From Paenibacillus rhizovicinus (GTDB taxonomy: Bacteria; Bacillota; Bacilli; Paenibacillales; Paenibacillaceae): 64,000 bases of DNA. Position numbers and translations under genes: made by a program. This document shows, in pieces, positions 17,412 through 26,102 of the stretch. The stretch lies in contig NZ_CP048286.1 in the NCBI RefSeq assembly GCF_010365285.1, positions 1,445,001 through 1,509,000 on the forward strand, read 5' to 3'. Position 1 is the stretch's first letter. The number at the start of each line of letters is the position of its first letter. The notes under the pieces were generated by a model, which made no database searches, was not told the origin of the DNA, and saw nothing but the letters and a program-made list of their open reading frames with translations.

Positions 17412-17507
17412 GTGAGCAATGCAGGTCATGGCTTGGGATCATCCGCCGCTATCATTCTCGTTCTGTTCATACTGCTCGTTATCATTACGAAAGGCATTCT
17501 TTGCTAA
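17412..17507 (+). CDS. YjcZ-like 31-residue hydrophobic miniprotein
   Basis: GTG start with AAGGAGG 9 nt upstream, stop TAA at 17505-17507. The product begins MSNAGHGLGSSAAIIL and continues as one hydrophobic helix (VLFILLVIITKGILC). A short Gly/Ser-rich head followed by a single 'VLFILLVII'-type helix is the pattern of YjcZ-family sporulation miniproteins in Bacillales. It lies alone between divergent and convergent neighbours, and a run of A's follows. The family call rests on length, ribosome site and composition. Confidence 0.7.
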   Translation: MSNAGHGLGSSAAIILVLFILLVIITKGILC

Positions 17508-17533
17508 AAACAACCGCAACGCATGTCGAAATG

Positions 17534-17579
17534 AAAAGGGGCTTCCGTTTCTCCGATTGCTCGGTGAAACGGAAGCCCC
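17534..17579 (-). terminator. Terminator of cshA
   Basis: On the minus strand GGGGCTTCCGTTTC...GAAACGGAAGCCCC followed by TTTTCATTT, a 14-bp perfect stem, 16 nt past the stop codon. Confidence 0.9.
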
Positions 17580-17595
17580 GGTCTTGTCTTATAAT

Positions 17596-19212
17596 CTATT
17601 CATCTGCGGAAGGGCGCGGACGACGCGGAGCGTCGGAACGTCCTTCGTTACGGCCTCTGTAGCCGCCGTCACGGTCGCGATCGCGGTTATAACCGCCGCC
17701 GCTGTTGCTGCTGCTGCTGCTAGAGCCGCTTGAGCTGCGGTTGCCGCCGTAGCCGCCGCGATTGCCGCCGTAGCTGCTGCCGCCGCCTTCGCCGCGTCCA
17801 CGAGGGCCGCTGCCAGTACGGTTGCCGCCGCCGAATGGACCGCCGGAGAAACGGCGTCCGCTCGTGCGAACATCCGGTCTGCGTTTCTTCGCACGGATCG
17901 GATCTTCAGGCGTCAATTCAATATTCACGTCTTTCTTCTCGCCAGTGATCAGCTTAATAGCCGCGGCAAGCAGATTGACGGAATCGTATTGCTCGAGAAG
18001 CTGGATCGCAATGGCTTTGAACTCATGAACGGCGTCGCCGTCCAATGCTTCAAGAATGCGCTCAGCCGTTACGCGTTGTTTGCCTTCGATCGCTTCCGCA
18101 ATGCTTGGAAGCGGCTTTTTGGCGATTTTGTGGCGCGTTACTTTCTCGATGAAGTGCATGTGATCAAGCTCGCGCGGCGTTACGAACGACCACGCCGTGC
18201 CTTCTTTGCCGGCGCGGCCAGTACGGCCGATACGGTGTACATAGCTCTCCGGATCTTGCGGCAAGTCGAAGTTGATAACATGCGTTACGCCGGAAACGTC
18301 GAGTCCGCGTGCCGCAACGTCCGTTGCAACGAGAACGTCGATGCTGCCGTCACGGAATTTACGCATGACCGCGTCACGCTGATTCTGGGACAAATCGCCA
18401 TGCAGGCCGTCGGCCGAATAGCCGCGCTTCTGCAACGCTTCGCTCAGTTCGTCGACGCGGCGTTTCGTCCGGCCGAAGATGATCGCAAGCTCAGGGGATT
18501 CCATGTCGAGCAAACGGCTCAAAGCATCGAATTTCTGACGCTCGTGCACTTCGATGTAAGCTTGATCAATCGTTGGCGCGCTGACTTGTGTCGGAATTAC
18601 CGAAACATGCTGCGGCTCTTTCAAGAATTGATCTGCCAGTTTGCGGATGTTAGCCGGCATCGTTGCCGAGAACAGCATCGTGTGGCGTTGTTCAGGCACC
18701 AGCGAAAGAATGGAAGTAATATCTTCCATGAAGCCCATGTCAAGCATTTCGTCCGCTTCGTCCAAGATTACCGTTTGAACGTCATCCAAACGAATGGTCT
18801 TACGGTTAATGTGGTCGAGCAAACGACCTGGCGTACCGATGATGATTTGCGGCTTCTTCTTCAATGCGCGAATTTGACGGCCGATCTCTTGACCTCCGTA
18901 AATTGGCAATGAACGTAATCCTTTGTAACGAGTAAGCTTCCCGATTTCTTCCGAGACTTGAATCGCAAGCTCACGAGTCGGCGTCATGATGAGCGCCACG
19001 ATACGGTCTTCCGTTACTGGAATCTTGTTGACGAGCGGGATTCCGAAAGCGGCCGTTTTACCCGTTCCTGTTTGAGCTTGACCGATTAGGTCGGTACCGG
19101 TAAGCGCAATTGGAATGGCTTTGGATTGGATCGGGGTAGATTCCTCGAATCCAAGCTCCGTTATGGCTTGCAGCACTTTAGGCTCCAAACCGAATTCAGC
19201 AAATGTTTTCAA
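17596..19212 (-). CDS. cshA: DEAD-box ATP-dependent RNA helicase, CshA type
   Basis: 538 residues. All helicase motifs are in place: Q motif ([14 protein letters not shown]), [76 protein letters not shown] and [10 protein letters not shown]. The sequence follows Bacillus CshA closely through residue 430. CshA remodels RNA in ribosome assembly and mRNA decay with the degradosome. The tail (residues about 440-538) is a low-complexity run of Gly, Ser, Arg, Asn and Asp with RGG-like repeats, a feature of helicases that bind RNA non-specifically or phase-separate. Monocistronic with its own promoter and terminator. Confidence 0.95.
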   Translation of the reverse strand: MKTFAEFGLEPKVLQAITELGFEESTPIQSKAIPIALTGTDLIGQAQTGTGKTAAFGIPLVNKIPVTEDRIVALIMTPTRELAIQVSEEIGKLTRYKGLRSLPIYGGQEIGRQIRALKKKPQIIIGTPGRLLDHINRKTIRLDDVQTVILDEADEMLDMGFMEDITSILSLVPEQRHTMLFSATMPANIRKLADQFLKEPQHVSVIPTQVSAPTIDQAYIEVHERQKFDALSRLLDMESPELAIIFGRTKRRVDELSEALQKRGYSADGLHGDLSQNQRDAVMRKFRDGSIDVLVATDVAARGLDVSGVTHVINFDLPQDPESYVHRIGRTGRAGKEGTAWSFVTPRELDHMHFIEKVTRHKIAKKPLPSIAEAIEGKQRVTAERILEALDGDAVHEFKAIAIQLLEQYDSVNLLAAAIKLITGEKKDVNIELTPEDPIRAKKRRPDVRTSGRRFSGGPFGGGNRTGSGPRGRGEGGGSSYGGNRGGYGGNRSSSGSSSSSSNSGGGYNRDRDRDGGYRGRNEGRSDAPRRPRPSADE

Positions 19213-19252
19213 ACTGTTTCAATCTCCTTCTATCTGCATCCTACAGAAAATA

Positions 19253-19277
19253 TACAGTTCATTATAGCACAACTGTA
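19253..19277 (-). promoter_or_regulatory. Palindrome spanning the putative -10 of cshA
   Basis: TACAGTT...AACTGTA (7-bp arms, 11-bp spacer), with TATAAT of the minus strand (19266-19261) inside the spacer. The position, 41 nt before the cshA start, suggests an operator that would cover the promoter. The -35 is weak (GGTATT). Confidence 0.4.
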
Positions 19278-19353
19278 TTTCAGAATACCAGCAAGGACTA
19301 ATAACACATACTAAGCGACAGTCTTGGCAACTAGATTTCGAGGTGAATCCGAC

Positions 19354-20178
19354 ATGAGAACGTCCAGAATAGCGGCAACGACACTTATCAGCGCCCTGCT
19401 GATCGCATACGGTTTCAATCAACTGCTCATTCCCCATAAAATGATCAGCGGCGGCGTCTCCGGGATCACGATGATCGTCGGCTACGCGACCGGCCTTAAC
19501 ATCGGCTGGCTTTATTTTATTCTAAACGTCCCCGTTCTAATCTGGGGATGGCGCGTACTCGGATTGCGGTTTGTCAGTTGGAGCTTAGTTGCCGTCATTG
19601 CGACAACTGTCTTCATGCAGCTCATTCCGGTTAAAGCGCTTGTAGCGGATTTGACGCTGGGCGCCGTCTTCGGCGGCGTTGTCGTCGGATTCGGCAGCGG
19701 GCTGGCGCTGCGGGCCGGCTCATCGTCCGGCGGCTTCGATATTATCGCCGCCATCGTGACGCGCAAACGGGATATCTCCATCGGGATGCTTATCTTCGTC
19801 CTGAACGGAACCGTCATTGCGGCGCTCGGCTTTCTGACAAACGATTGGGATGTCGCCCTCTTCTCCCTGCTTTCGATTTTCACCACGGGCAAGATCATCG
19901 ACTTGATCCACATCAATCATGTGAAAATGACGGCGTTCATCGTCACCTCGCAAACCGAAGCGATGCGCGAGGCGCTTATTCCGCTGTATCGCGGCGTAAC
20001 GGTCATTCGTACTCGAGGCGGCTACACGAATACAGAATACGATATGCTGATGACGGTGACGACGCGTTACGAGTTGAATGAACTCCGCAAAATCATTACC
20101 GCAACCGATCCGAAAGCATTCGTCAACATCGTGGAAACGGTCGGCGTCTTGGGCGACTTCCGCAAGCCGGCACTGTAA
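19354..20178 (+). CDS. YitT family (DUF161/DUF2179) membrane protein
   Basis: 274 residues. Five or so hydrophobic helices in the first 170 residues carry the DUF161 repeats (AYGFNQLLIPHKMISGGVSG, GSGLALRAGSSSGGFDIIA), followed by a cytoplasmic DUF2179 domain (ITSQTE-type strand, GVTVIRTRGGYTNTEYDML, TDPKAFVNIVETVGVLGDF). Several Bacillus and Paenibacillus paralogues exist and none has a settled function. The start at 19354 follows GAGGTG by 8 nt. The in-frame codon at 19324 has no ribosome site. Confidence 0.9.
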   Translation: MRTSRIAATTLISALLIAYGFNQLLIPHKMISGGVSGITMIVGYATGLNIGWLYFILNVPVLIWGWRVLGLRFVSWSLVAVIATTVFMQLIPVKALVADLTLGAVFGGVVVGFGSGLALRAGSSSGGFDIIAAIVTRKRDISIGMLIFVLNGTVIAALGFLTNDWDVALFSLLSIFTTGKIIDLIHINHVKMTAFIVTSQTEAMREALIPLYRGVTVIRTRGGYTNTEYDMLMTVTTRYELNELRKIITATDPKAFVNIVETVGVLGDFRKPAL

Positions 20179-20330
20179 TCCGGCCGTCCATAAACAGGCG
20201 GAGGCAAACATGGAATTTTGCAAGGAACACTAGGTTTTTCAAACTTCGGCTGTTATAATATAACTATCCCGTACAACAAAGTTTCGTGCCATACGTTTTA
20301 CCCTCCATTACGATGAAAGGGTGATGCTTC

Positions 20331-20525
20331 ATGGATATGGAAACGGTCAGACTCGTACAGATTGTGGAGAAGCTTGCACCTGAATTAGTGCCTTTCCTCA
20401 CGGAACGGGAGTTGAATTTAAATATCGTTCTGCGGGATGGACTGGCATGGCTGGAACCGGAAGACGCGATGGAAATCGTACAGCAAAGTATTTGCGAGCA
20501 CCAAAGAGAAGTGCTTTTGCAATAG
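20331..20525 (+). CDS. Small acidic conserved-looking protein of unknown function
   Basis: 64 residues, MDMETVRLVQIVEKLAPELV at the start, with high Glu/Leu content, helical throughout and no cysteine motif or membrane segment. An AAAGGG lies 9 nt before the ATG, a TATAAT occurs at 20254-20259, and a strong terminator follows directly, so it is a complete transcription unit. I do not recognise the family. Confidence 0.7.
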   Translation: MDMETVRLVQIVEKLAPELVPFLTERELNLNIVLRDGLAWLEPEDAMEIVQQSICEHQREVLLQ

Positions 20526-20533
20526 ATCGATGG

Positions 20534-20567
20534 AACGAGAACAACTTGTTGTTCTCGTTCTTTTTTT
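20534..20567 (+). terminator. Terminator of the 64-residue gene
   Basis: AACGAGAACAAC pairs perfectly with GTTGTTCTCGTT across a 2-nt loop, then C and seven T's. Confidence 0.92.
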
Positions 20568-20685
20568 GTTTATATCTATATAAGGGGCGACCCAGCGATA
20601 CGGCAAATTGCTCCGAAATACCTCTGTGCCTGCATCGGCGGCTGAATTATAATCGAAGTGACTTTGCATACGGGGAGAGGATGCA

Positions 20686-21951
20686 ATGGATACGCTCATT
20701 TCCGCATTACTATTATTATTTCACGTTATGACAGGGTCCACCGCGGCCCAAGGGACGGAAACGGCATCGACGCAGCAGCTGCTCGCAACGCTTCTGACGG
20801 CCCCTGCCGCCAAGCTGCAGCCGAACGCGTTCGCTCAGTCTCCGGCGACTCCCGGACTCGGACAGATCGGCTCAACGCCATCCAATCCCGGCACCGGCGT
20901 TGTCGACGGAACTGAATCCGGCAGCACGGGCACGGATATCGTCAAGCGCGACCCGCAGCCGGAAGCCCCGAAGGTCAAAGGAATCTACGTCACGGCTTAC
21001 AGTGCCGGAGGTTCGCGCATGGAAACGCTGCTCAAGCTGCTCGACGATACGGCATTGAACAGTATGGTCATCGACGTGAAGGATGATCTGGGGTACATAA
21101 CTTTCCCGACGACGAACCCGGAGCTGCTCAAATACGGCAAACCGCAGAAATTCATCCGCGACATGCCCGCCATGATGGCGAAGCTGAAGAAGCATGACGT
21201 TTACCCGATCGCGCGGATCGTCGTCTTCAAGGATACGATGCTCGCCAAGAGCCATCCGGAGCTGTCGTTCCGGCGCAAGGACGGATCGGTCTGGGCGAAC
21301 GGCAAAGGCGACAGCTTCGTGAACGCCTACCGCAAAGAAGTATGGGATTACAATATCGCGGTCGCCAAAGAAGCAGCCAAAATGGGCTTCAAAGAAATTC
21401 AGTTCGACTATGTGCGCTTTCCCGAGGGCTTCGAGAAGAAAGCCGACTCCCTCGTGTTCGACAAGACGAAGGATTCGCGCGTCGATACGATCGCGGCGTT
21501 CGTGAAGTATGCCAAGGCTCAGCTGGAGCCGCTCGGAGTCCGGGTTTCAGTCGATATTTTCGGCTATGCGGCCTCCGTTCCGGCGGCGGAAGGAATCGGG
21601 CAAGACTTCGTGAAAATCTCCAAGAACGTGGACGTCATCTCGCCGATGATCTATCCGAGCCACTACGGAACGGGCTGGTTCGACGTGAAGGATCCTGATA
21701 CCGATCCGTACGCGACGATCAAAGGCGCCATGAAGGATACCCATAAGAAGCTCGATCCCATCGGCTCCTATAAGCCTGTCATCCGGCCGTGGATTCAAGA
21801 TTTCACGGCAAGCTGGCTCGGGAAAGGCCATTATATTTCCTACGGCAAACCTCAAATCGAAGCGCAGATCAAAGCGCTGCATGAATCCGGCGTAGATGAA
21901 TATTTATTGTGGAACGCCAATAACCGATATACGGCGGACGCGAGCTATTAA
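20686..21951 (+). CDS. Secreted or membrane-tethered DUF4015 putative glycoside hydrolase
   Basis: 421 residues. An N-terminal hydrophobic segment (LISALLLLFHVMTGSTAAQG) resembles a signal peptide, and a Ser/Pro/Thr-rich linker runs to about residue 90. From KVKGIYVTAYSAGGSRMETL the DUF4015 TIM-barrel-like domain begins, with VIDVKDDLGYITFPT, EIQFDYVRFPEG (acidic residues on a strand end, as in glycosidase active sites), VSVDIFGYAASV, SPMIYPSHYGTGWF and YLLWNANNRY. The enzyme's substrate is unknown, and a cell-wall or exopolysaccharide role is inference. Ribosome site GGGGAGAGG. A bidirectional terminator follows. Confidence 0.85.
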   Translation: MDTLISALLLLFHVMTGSTAAQGTETASTQQLLATLLTAPAAKLQPNAFAQSPATPGLGQIGSTPSNPGTGVVDGTESGSTGTDIVKRDPQPEAPKVKGIYVTAYSAGGSRMETLLKLLDDTALNSMVIDVKDDLGYITFPTTNPELLKYGKPQKFIRDMPAMMAKLKKHDVYPIARIVVFKDTMLAKSHPELSFRRKDGSVWANGKGDSFVNAYRKEVWDYNIAVAKEAAKMGFKEIQFDYVRFPEGFEKKADSLVFDKTKDSRVDTIAAFVKYAKAQLEPLGVRVSVDIFGYAASVPAAEGIGQDFVKISKNVDVISPMIYPSHYGTGWFDVKDPDTDPYATIKGAMKDTHKKLDPIGSYKPVIRPWIQDFTASWLGKGHYISYGKPQIEAQIKALHESGVDEYLLWNANNRYTADASY

Positions 21952-21967
21952 GAAGTTGAACAAACAG

Positions 21968-22029
21968 AAAAGCTCTGTGAAGCCGGAACGGAATTGTTTC
22001 TTCCGCATCCTTTTCACAGAGCTTTTTTT
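21968..22029. terminator. Bidirectional terminator after the DUF4015 gene
   Basis: AAAGCTCTGTGAA pairs with TTCACAGAGCTTT, long loop, T-run on both ends. It separates converging genes. Confidence 0.85.
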
Positions 22030-22077
22030 CGTGATTTGCGAACGTCCATAGTTCCCGAACGTTGTTCTTGCCGATCG

Positions 22078-22614
22078 TTATGCGCGAAGTTTCGCAGCAA
22101 ACTGCAAGAAATAGGCAACCGTTCGTTGTACGCGATTCCGGACATCCTCGGATTCCGGAGATCCGTTCGGCAAGAATTGACGCTGCGAGCCGCCGATCGA
22201 GATCCACTCCGGGGAGTTGATGCCGTGCAGATTGCGCACGATCGCCTGCATTTGCTGCAGGGAGCTTACGCCTACTGCGCCTCCGGACGAGCAGACTGGC
22301 ATGACCGCTTTGTCACCGAACTGACCTTTGCCCAAGTAGTCCAGCGCGTTCTTCAAGACGCCCGACAGGCTTCCGTGATACTCCGGCGTACTCAATACGA
22401 CCGCGTCGGCATGAAATACGGCATCCAGCAGTTCCGAAGTGTTCGGATGCATTTCCTCGTCATCGTCGTCATAGAACGGGAGCGGCTTCTCGCGCAGATC
22501 GAACAGCGTCACTTCATGCCCTTCCTCCCGCATCACGTTCGCAATATACGCGGACAGCAGAGCGCTTGTAGATTCACGGCGGGTTGCGCCCGCGATAATG
22601 GTAATACGCATCAT
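22078..22614 (-). CDS. NADPH-dependent FMN reductase family protein
   Basis: 178-residue flavodoxin-fold protein. MMRITIIAGATRRESTSALL contains the phosphate loop for FMN, VVLSTPEYHGSLSGVLKNAL the flavin ring-binding loop, and PVCSSGGAVGVSSLQQMQAI a third binding loop. Members reduce FMN, quinones or azo dyes with NADPH. The specific substrate is not predictable. The ribosome site is GAGGGGG before an ATG ATG pair, so the start could be either. A second family member lies at 29619-30182. Confidence 0.88.
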   Translation of the reverse strand: MMRITIIAGATRRESTSALLSAYIANVMREEGHEVTLFDLREKPLPFYDDDDEEMHPNTSELLDAVFHADAVVLSTPEYHGSLSGVLKNALDYLGKGQFGDKAVMPVCSSGGAVGVSSLQQMQAIVRNLHGINSPEWISIGGSQRQFLPNGSPESEDVRNRVQRTVAYFLQFAAKLRA

Positions 22615-22708
22615 AAATCCCCCTCTTCAAAACGAAACATTTACATACATATTAGTATGCAAAGTATATTCAGTCAAGGGAAATACGACCTAATTAGTTA
22701 ATGCTTGT

Positions 22709-22915
22709 CTACAGCTGATGCGGAATAAAATAACCGGAGCCGGAAGTCGTCCGTTTCTTCTCCACAATCGCCGCGGATTTGAGCACGGGCATCTTCACGT
22801 AATGGCGCTCCAATTGGCTGTCCACCGTTTCGAACGCTTTCTCGTCGGTCTCGGCAAGGACGATCAAATGTCCGGTTGCCTCTTCCATTTCGATTTCGAT
22901 CTTGTACAAAAACAT
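22709..22915 (-). CDS. DUF3906-like small protein
   Basis: 68 residues, MFLYKIEIEMEEATGHLIVL, ending EKKRTTSGSGYFIP. Length, two beta-strand-like runs and the 'IVEKKR...G.GY.I' ending fit DUF3906 family proteins of Bacillales, of unknown function. The start at 22915 is set by GAGGAG 9 nt upstream. It is probably monocistronic, with the pfkA terminator downstream on the same strand. Confidence 0.6.
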   Translation of the reverse strand: MFLYKIEIEMEEATGHLIVLAETDEKAFETVDSQLERHYVKMPVLKSAAIVEKKRTTSGSGYFIPHQL

Positions 22916-22999
22916 TGCAGCCGTCTCCTCTTCCAAATGTTGTTATCCGATTCGTCCGCTATCCTGAAAGAAGCATAAGCCGCCCCATCAGTATAAAGA

Positions 23000-23054
23000 A
23001 AGCCCTAAACGCAGCCGCCCTGGATAGTTGACCCAAATGGCGCTCGTTTAAGGC
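23000..23054 (-). terminator. Terminator of pfkA
   Basis: On the minus strand GCCTTAAACG pairs (one wobble) with CGTTTAGGGC, with inner GCGCC/GGGCGGC pairing, then TTTCTTT. It lies 27 nt past the pfkA stop. Confidence 0.7.
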
Positions 23055-23080
23055 TCACCAGTCCTTATAAATAAGGCTTC

Positions 23081-24049
23081 TTATTGCGAAAGACGCAGCG
23101 CGAGGTTGTAAAGCTCCATGTTGAACGGCTTCTTCGTATTGACGACTGTATCGATATCCGTCACGGTCAATACGTTATTGATGATGCCGCATGCCTTGCC
23201 GGAATCGCCTTCCATCAGCTTGCGGACCGCGAAGTCGCCAAGCTGGCTTGCCAAGATCCGGTCGTTGTGCGTCGGGGAGCCGCCGCGCTGAATATGGCCA
23301 AGCACCGTTACGCGCGGTTCCATGCCGCAGCGCGTCATGATGCCGTTGCCGATTTCTTCTCCCGTGCCGGCGCCTTCGGCAACGACAATGATACTATGGC
23401 GTTTGCCGGATGCGAAGTTTTCTTTCATCCGGTTCGCAACCGCGTCCAGATCGAACGGCACTTCCGGCACGATGATCGTCTCGGCGCCGCTCGCCAATCC
23501 GGCGTACAAGGCGATGTCGCCGCAGTGGCGTCCCATGACCTCGACCACGGACGAACGTTCATGCGACGTCATCGTGTCGCGCAGCTTGTTGATCGCATCG
23601 ACGACGATGCTTACTGCCGTATCGAAGCCGATCGTATAATCCGTGAACGGAATATCGTTATCGATCGTGCCCGGCAGGCCCATCGTTTTGATCCCGAGTT
23701 TGGACAGTTTATTCGCCCCTTGATAAGAGCCGTCTCCGCCAATGACGACAAGGCCGTCAATGCCGCGATCGCGCAGTACTTGCGCGCCTCTCTGCTGGCC
23801 TTCCGGCGTCAGGAACTCTTTGCAGCGCGCGGTTTGCAGAATCGTTCCGCCGCGTTGGATAATGTCGCCTACGCTTCTAAGATCCATTTTGCGCAAATCA
23901 TCGTTAAGCAGACCTTGGTAACCGCGTTGAACGCCGTATACCTCAAGACCATGATACAGGGCGCTTCTTACTACGGCGCGCACCGCAGCGTTCATGCCCT
24001 GCGAATCTCCACCACTGGTAAGAACGGCAATCGATTTTACTTCTGACAT
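23081..24049 (-). CDS. pfkA: ATP-dependent 6-phosphofructokinase
   Basis: 322 residues, the normal length of the bacterial allosteric enzyme that makes fructose 1,6-bisphosphate. ATP site LTSGGDSQGMNAAVRAVV, catalytic region GTIDNDIPFTDYTIGFDTA with the proton-acceptor aspartate, MGRHCGDIALYAGLA, and LGHIQRGGSPTHNDRILASQ near the substrate and effector site are all present. A ribosome site GAGGAG lies before the ATG. ytpB ends 41 nt upstream on the same strand, so pfkA may be its co-transcribed downstream gene. Confidence 0.96.
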   Translation of the reverse strand: MSEVKSIAVLTSGGDSQGMNAAVRAVVRSALYHGLEVYGVQRGYQGLLNDDLRKMDLRSVGDIIQRGGTILQTARCKEFLTPEGQQRGAQVLRDRGIDGLVVIGGDGSYQGANKLSKLGIKTMGLPGTIDNDIPFTDYTIGFDTAVSIVVDAINKLRDTMTSHERSSVVEVMGRHCGDIALYAGLASGAETIIVPEVPFDLDAVANRMKENFASGKRHSIIVVAEGAGTGEEIGNGIMTRCGMEPRVTVLGHIQRGGSPTHNDRILASQLGDFAVRKLMEGDSGKACGIINNVLTVTDIDTVVNTKKPFNMELYNLALRLSQ

Positions 24050-24090
24050 TCTACTTCACTCCTCTATGTTATCTGTAAGCAAGCATTGAT

Positions 24091-25176
24091 TCAGTTTGAA
24101 GATTGGCGTTTGCGAATAACGACGCTGTTTCCCCAGAAGAATAGGCGCGTTAATGGGCTTCTACGCATAAGCCGTTTGGAAACCAGCTTTACGTCCTTCT
24201 GTCCGCTGACCTTGGGATCGGATAAATAAAGCGCGATCAATCCTTCGATGACCATGCGATGAAACCTTGGCGCAGGCAGACTGTCGACGTCCTTGCGGGC
24301 CCATTCGACGATCGTACCGATCCGTTCGATAAGCAGACTCTGATTGCTATAATAATTACAGAAGTTCAAATCGCCGCCGATTCGATCTTCCTCCTGATCA
24401 ATCAAATAATCGAGCAAAATATGAAGCCCGCACACATGCGGAAAATACGCATTGCGGACCCGCAGCGCATCCTCGGGCGTGCATAGCTCATCCGATGCGG
24501 TTAAGAAAAGCATGAACATGCCGAGCGTGGAGCCCGTTGCGGCCGCGAACTCGTTCCATTGGAGCTGAGGAACGGTATGGCGATGCTGCTCCCACCATGC
24601 CAGCAAAGCAGGCTCCCGCTTCTCCTTCACGATATGCTTGTACACTTGCAGATCGCCGTATAAGCCGACCAGTTCCGTAACGTACGACTGGACGAGCGCA
24701 TAAGCGGGCAGCTGCTTCACGCAGGCTTGGCAGGTATGAACCAGTTCATGCAAATAACCACCGTCGTCCCGTTCCGCACGCAAAGCATAATAATCCTGAA
24801 GCGGAGCATCAGGGTTAACGGCATCCAGCATGGATTGGTGCAGCAGGCGAAAATCGCCGGGATCCAGCGACGTGCTTCGATCGCACAGATTGTCCAAGTA
24901 ATCGCTGATCGTTTGCAAACAAACGATCAAGGGAACAAGGAGATGCCTGCGCTTTAAATTACCGGCTGCATAAATTCCGCCGCCTTCGCAGTGAAACTGT
25001 TTGCTTGTCATGCTGGCTAGCGCTTGCACGCGCAATTCATGATCCGGAATACGTTCGGCGATGACCCGTAAACGAGCCAGCTCCGCGCGCACTTCAGGCA
25101 ACACGTATTTGTATACCCTATACATGAGGGTAACGGGTGTTTTGGGCAGTTGGCGGGCTTGTGCTGACTTGTTCAT
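24091..25176 (-). CDS. ytpB: YtpB-type large terpene synthase (tetraprenyl-beta-curcumene synthase family, DUF2600)
   Basis: 361 residues of the DUF2600 family. These enzymes cyclise C25-C35 polyprenyl diphosphates in making sesquarterpenes of Bacillus spores. The acidic cluster SDYLDNLCDRSTSLDPGDF stands in for the first metal-binding motif and LLDYLIDQEEDRIGGDLNFCN for the second. TACQACVK-like and HCEGGGIYAAG segments are also typical. The start at 25176 follows AAAGGAGGG. An in-frame start at 25206 has no ribosome site. A farnesyl-type prenyl chain supplier and squalene-hopene cyclase partner are not in this window. Confidence 0.88.
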   Translation of the reverse strand: MNKSAQARQLPKTPVTLMYRVYKYVLPEVRAELARLRVIAERIPDHELRVQALASMTSKQFHCEGGGIYAAGNLKRRHLLVPLIVCLQTISDYLDNLCDRSTSLDPGDFRLLHQSMLDAVNPDAPLQDYYALRAERDDGGYLHELVHTCQACVKQLPAYALVQSYVTELVGLYGDLQVYKHIVKEKREPALLAWWEQHRHTVPQLQWNEFAAATGSTLGMFMLFLTASDELCTPEDALRVRNAYFPHVCGLHILLDYLIDQEEDRIGGDLNFCNYYSNQSLLIERIGTIVEWARKDVDSLPAPRFHRMVIEGLIALYLSDPKVSGQKDVKLVSKRLMRRSPLTRLFFWGNSVVIRKRQSSN

Positions 25177-25209
25177 CAATGGGCGCCCTCCTTTGTTCCA
25201 CTCCACTGA

Positions 25210-25524
25210 TTAGGAATGGCGCTTGTTGTCGAGTTCTTGATTCATACGGTACCAGATATGCAAATCGTTAATCCGGCTGGCCAAATCCGCGATATCCGAA
25301 TTAATGCAGCAGGAACGCTCGAAGTCTTCTTCTTCGAAGAGCTCCGCCTGCTTCACATTAATGACTCGTTCCAAAGCAATAACCCGGTCGGGAATCGTCC
25401 CGCGAATGTCTTCCCACTGCGTGACGATGAACGTCTGTTCCGCTTCATTGTATTGCTCCCACTCCTGATTAAGCGTCGGCAGCGAGATTCCAAGCCGGTC
25501 ATCCCATGAAAAGTAATGGTTCAC
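25210..25524 (-). CDS. Uncharacterised 104-residue protein upstream of ytpB
   Basis: GTG start with GGAGG 9 nt upstream. The sequence is rich in aromatic and acidic residues (HYFSWDDRLGISLPTL, TFIVTQWEDIRGTIPDRVIA, EEDFERSCCINSDIADLASR). It has a CC pair near residue 73 and mixed helix, but no membrane segment. I do not recognise the family. It ends 33 nt before ytpB, so it is probably the first gene of an operon with ytpB and pfkA. Confidence 0.65.
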   Translation of the reverse strand: MNHYFSWDDRLGISLPTLNQEWEQYNEAEQTFIVTQWEDIRGTIPDRVIALERVINVKQAELFEEEDFERSCCINSDIADLASRINDLHIWYRMNQELDNKRHS

Positions 25525-25735
25525 GTCTCAAAACCTCCGTCCTTTAATGTACCATTTCATAGAGTGTAAATCCAGCGCAAAAACTTGTTCCCTATATGCT
25601 ATACCGGGGTTTCTATTCCCTTGGCCCATTCATCTCGATCTTCGCCAACCTCTTGTTCGGCACCGCCAGCAACAGCTTGATTCTGCCACGCGGGCCAATT
25701 CTCGTGCTTCTCGTTCTTCATAGTTCCCGACAACG
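25525..25735. other. Intergenic stretch, no supported gene
   Basis: The gap between the unknown gene and the csp terminator. A 68-codon plus-strand reading frame begins at 25596 with no ribosome site and runs through the csp terminator, so it is not called. Part of this gap presumably holds the promoter of the 25524 gene, but no confident -10/-35 pair stands out. Confidence 0.5.
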
Positions 25736-25760
25736 AAAAAAAAACCGGCCAATAGGCCGG
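25736..25760 (-). terminator. Terminator of the cold shock gene
   Basis: On the minus strand CCGGCC-TATT-GGCCGG followed by nine T's. A second, weaker GCTTCCC/GGGAAGC hairpin (25804-25821) sits between it and the stop codon. Confidence 0.85.
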
Positions 25761-25828
25761 GATATCGATACGCAATGGTTCTGTTTCATTACTCCATTAT
25801 AAGAAGCTTCCCTCGGGAAGCAAGGATC

Positions 25829-26026
25829 TTACAATTTGATAACGTTAGCGGCTTGTGGTCCGCGGTTGCCTTGCGTAATATCAAATTCAACGGATTGCCC
25901 TTCGTCCAAAGACTTGAAACCTTCGCCTTGGATCGCGGAATAATGAACGAACACGTCTTCGCCGTTCTCAACATGGATGAAGCCGTAGCCTTTCTCTGCG
26001 TTAAACCACTTCACTGTTCCTTTCAA
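25829..26026 (-). CDS. Cold shock protein (CspA/CspB family)
   Basis: 65-residue single-stranded nucleic-acid binding protein with an OB fold. RNP1 is KGYGFI and RNP2 is [24 protein letters not shown] is the canonical start. The start codon is TTG, with AGGAGG 8 nt upstream. The protein acts as an RNA chaperone, and which of several csp paralogues this is cannot be told. Confidence 0.96.
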   Translation of the reverse strand: MKGTVKWFNAEKGYGFIHVENGEDVFVHYSAIQGEGFKSLDEGQSVEFDITQGNRGPQAANVIKL

Positions 26027-26102
26027 TGTGAAAACCTCCTAAAAATGAGCGCCGTTACCCGGCGGCTTCCTGCATTATATGCCCAGAGGGGGAATTGTGC
26101 AA

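Noticed and set aside
25596-25802. Plus-strand frame of 68 codons in the gap before the csp gene
   Set aside because: No ribosome site before its ATG, and it runs through the csp terminator hairpin.
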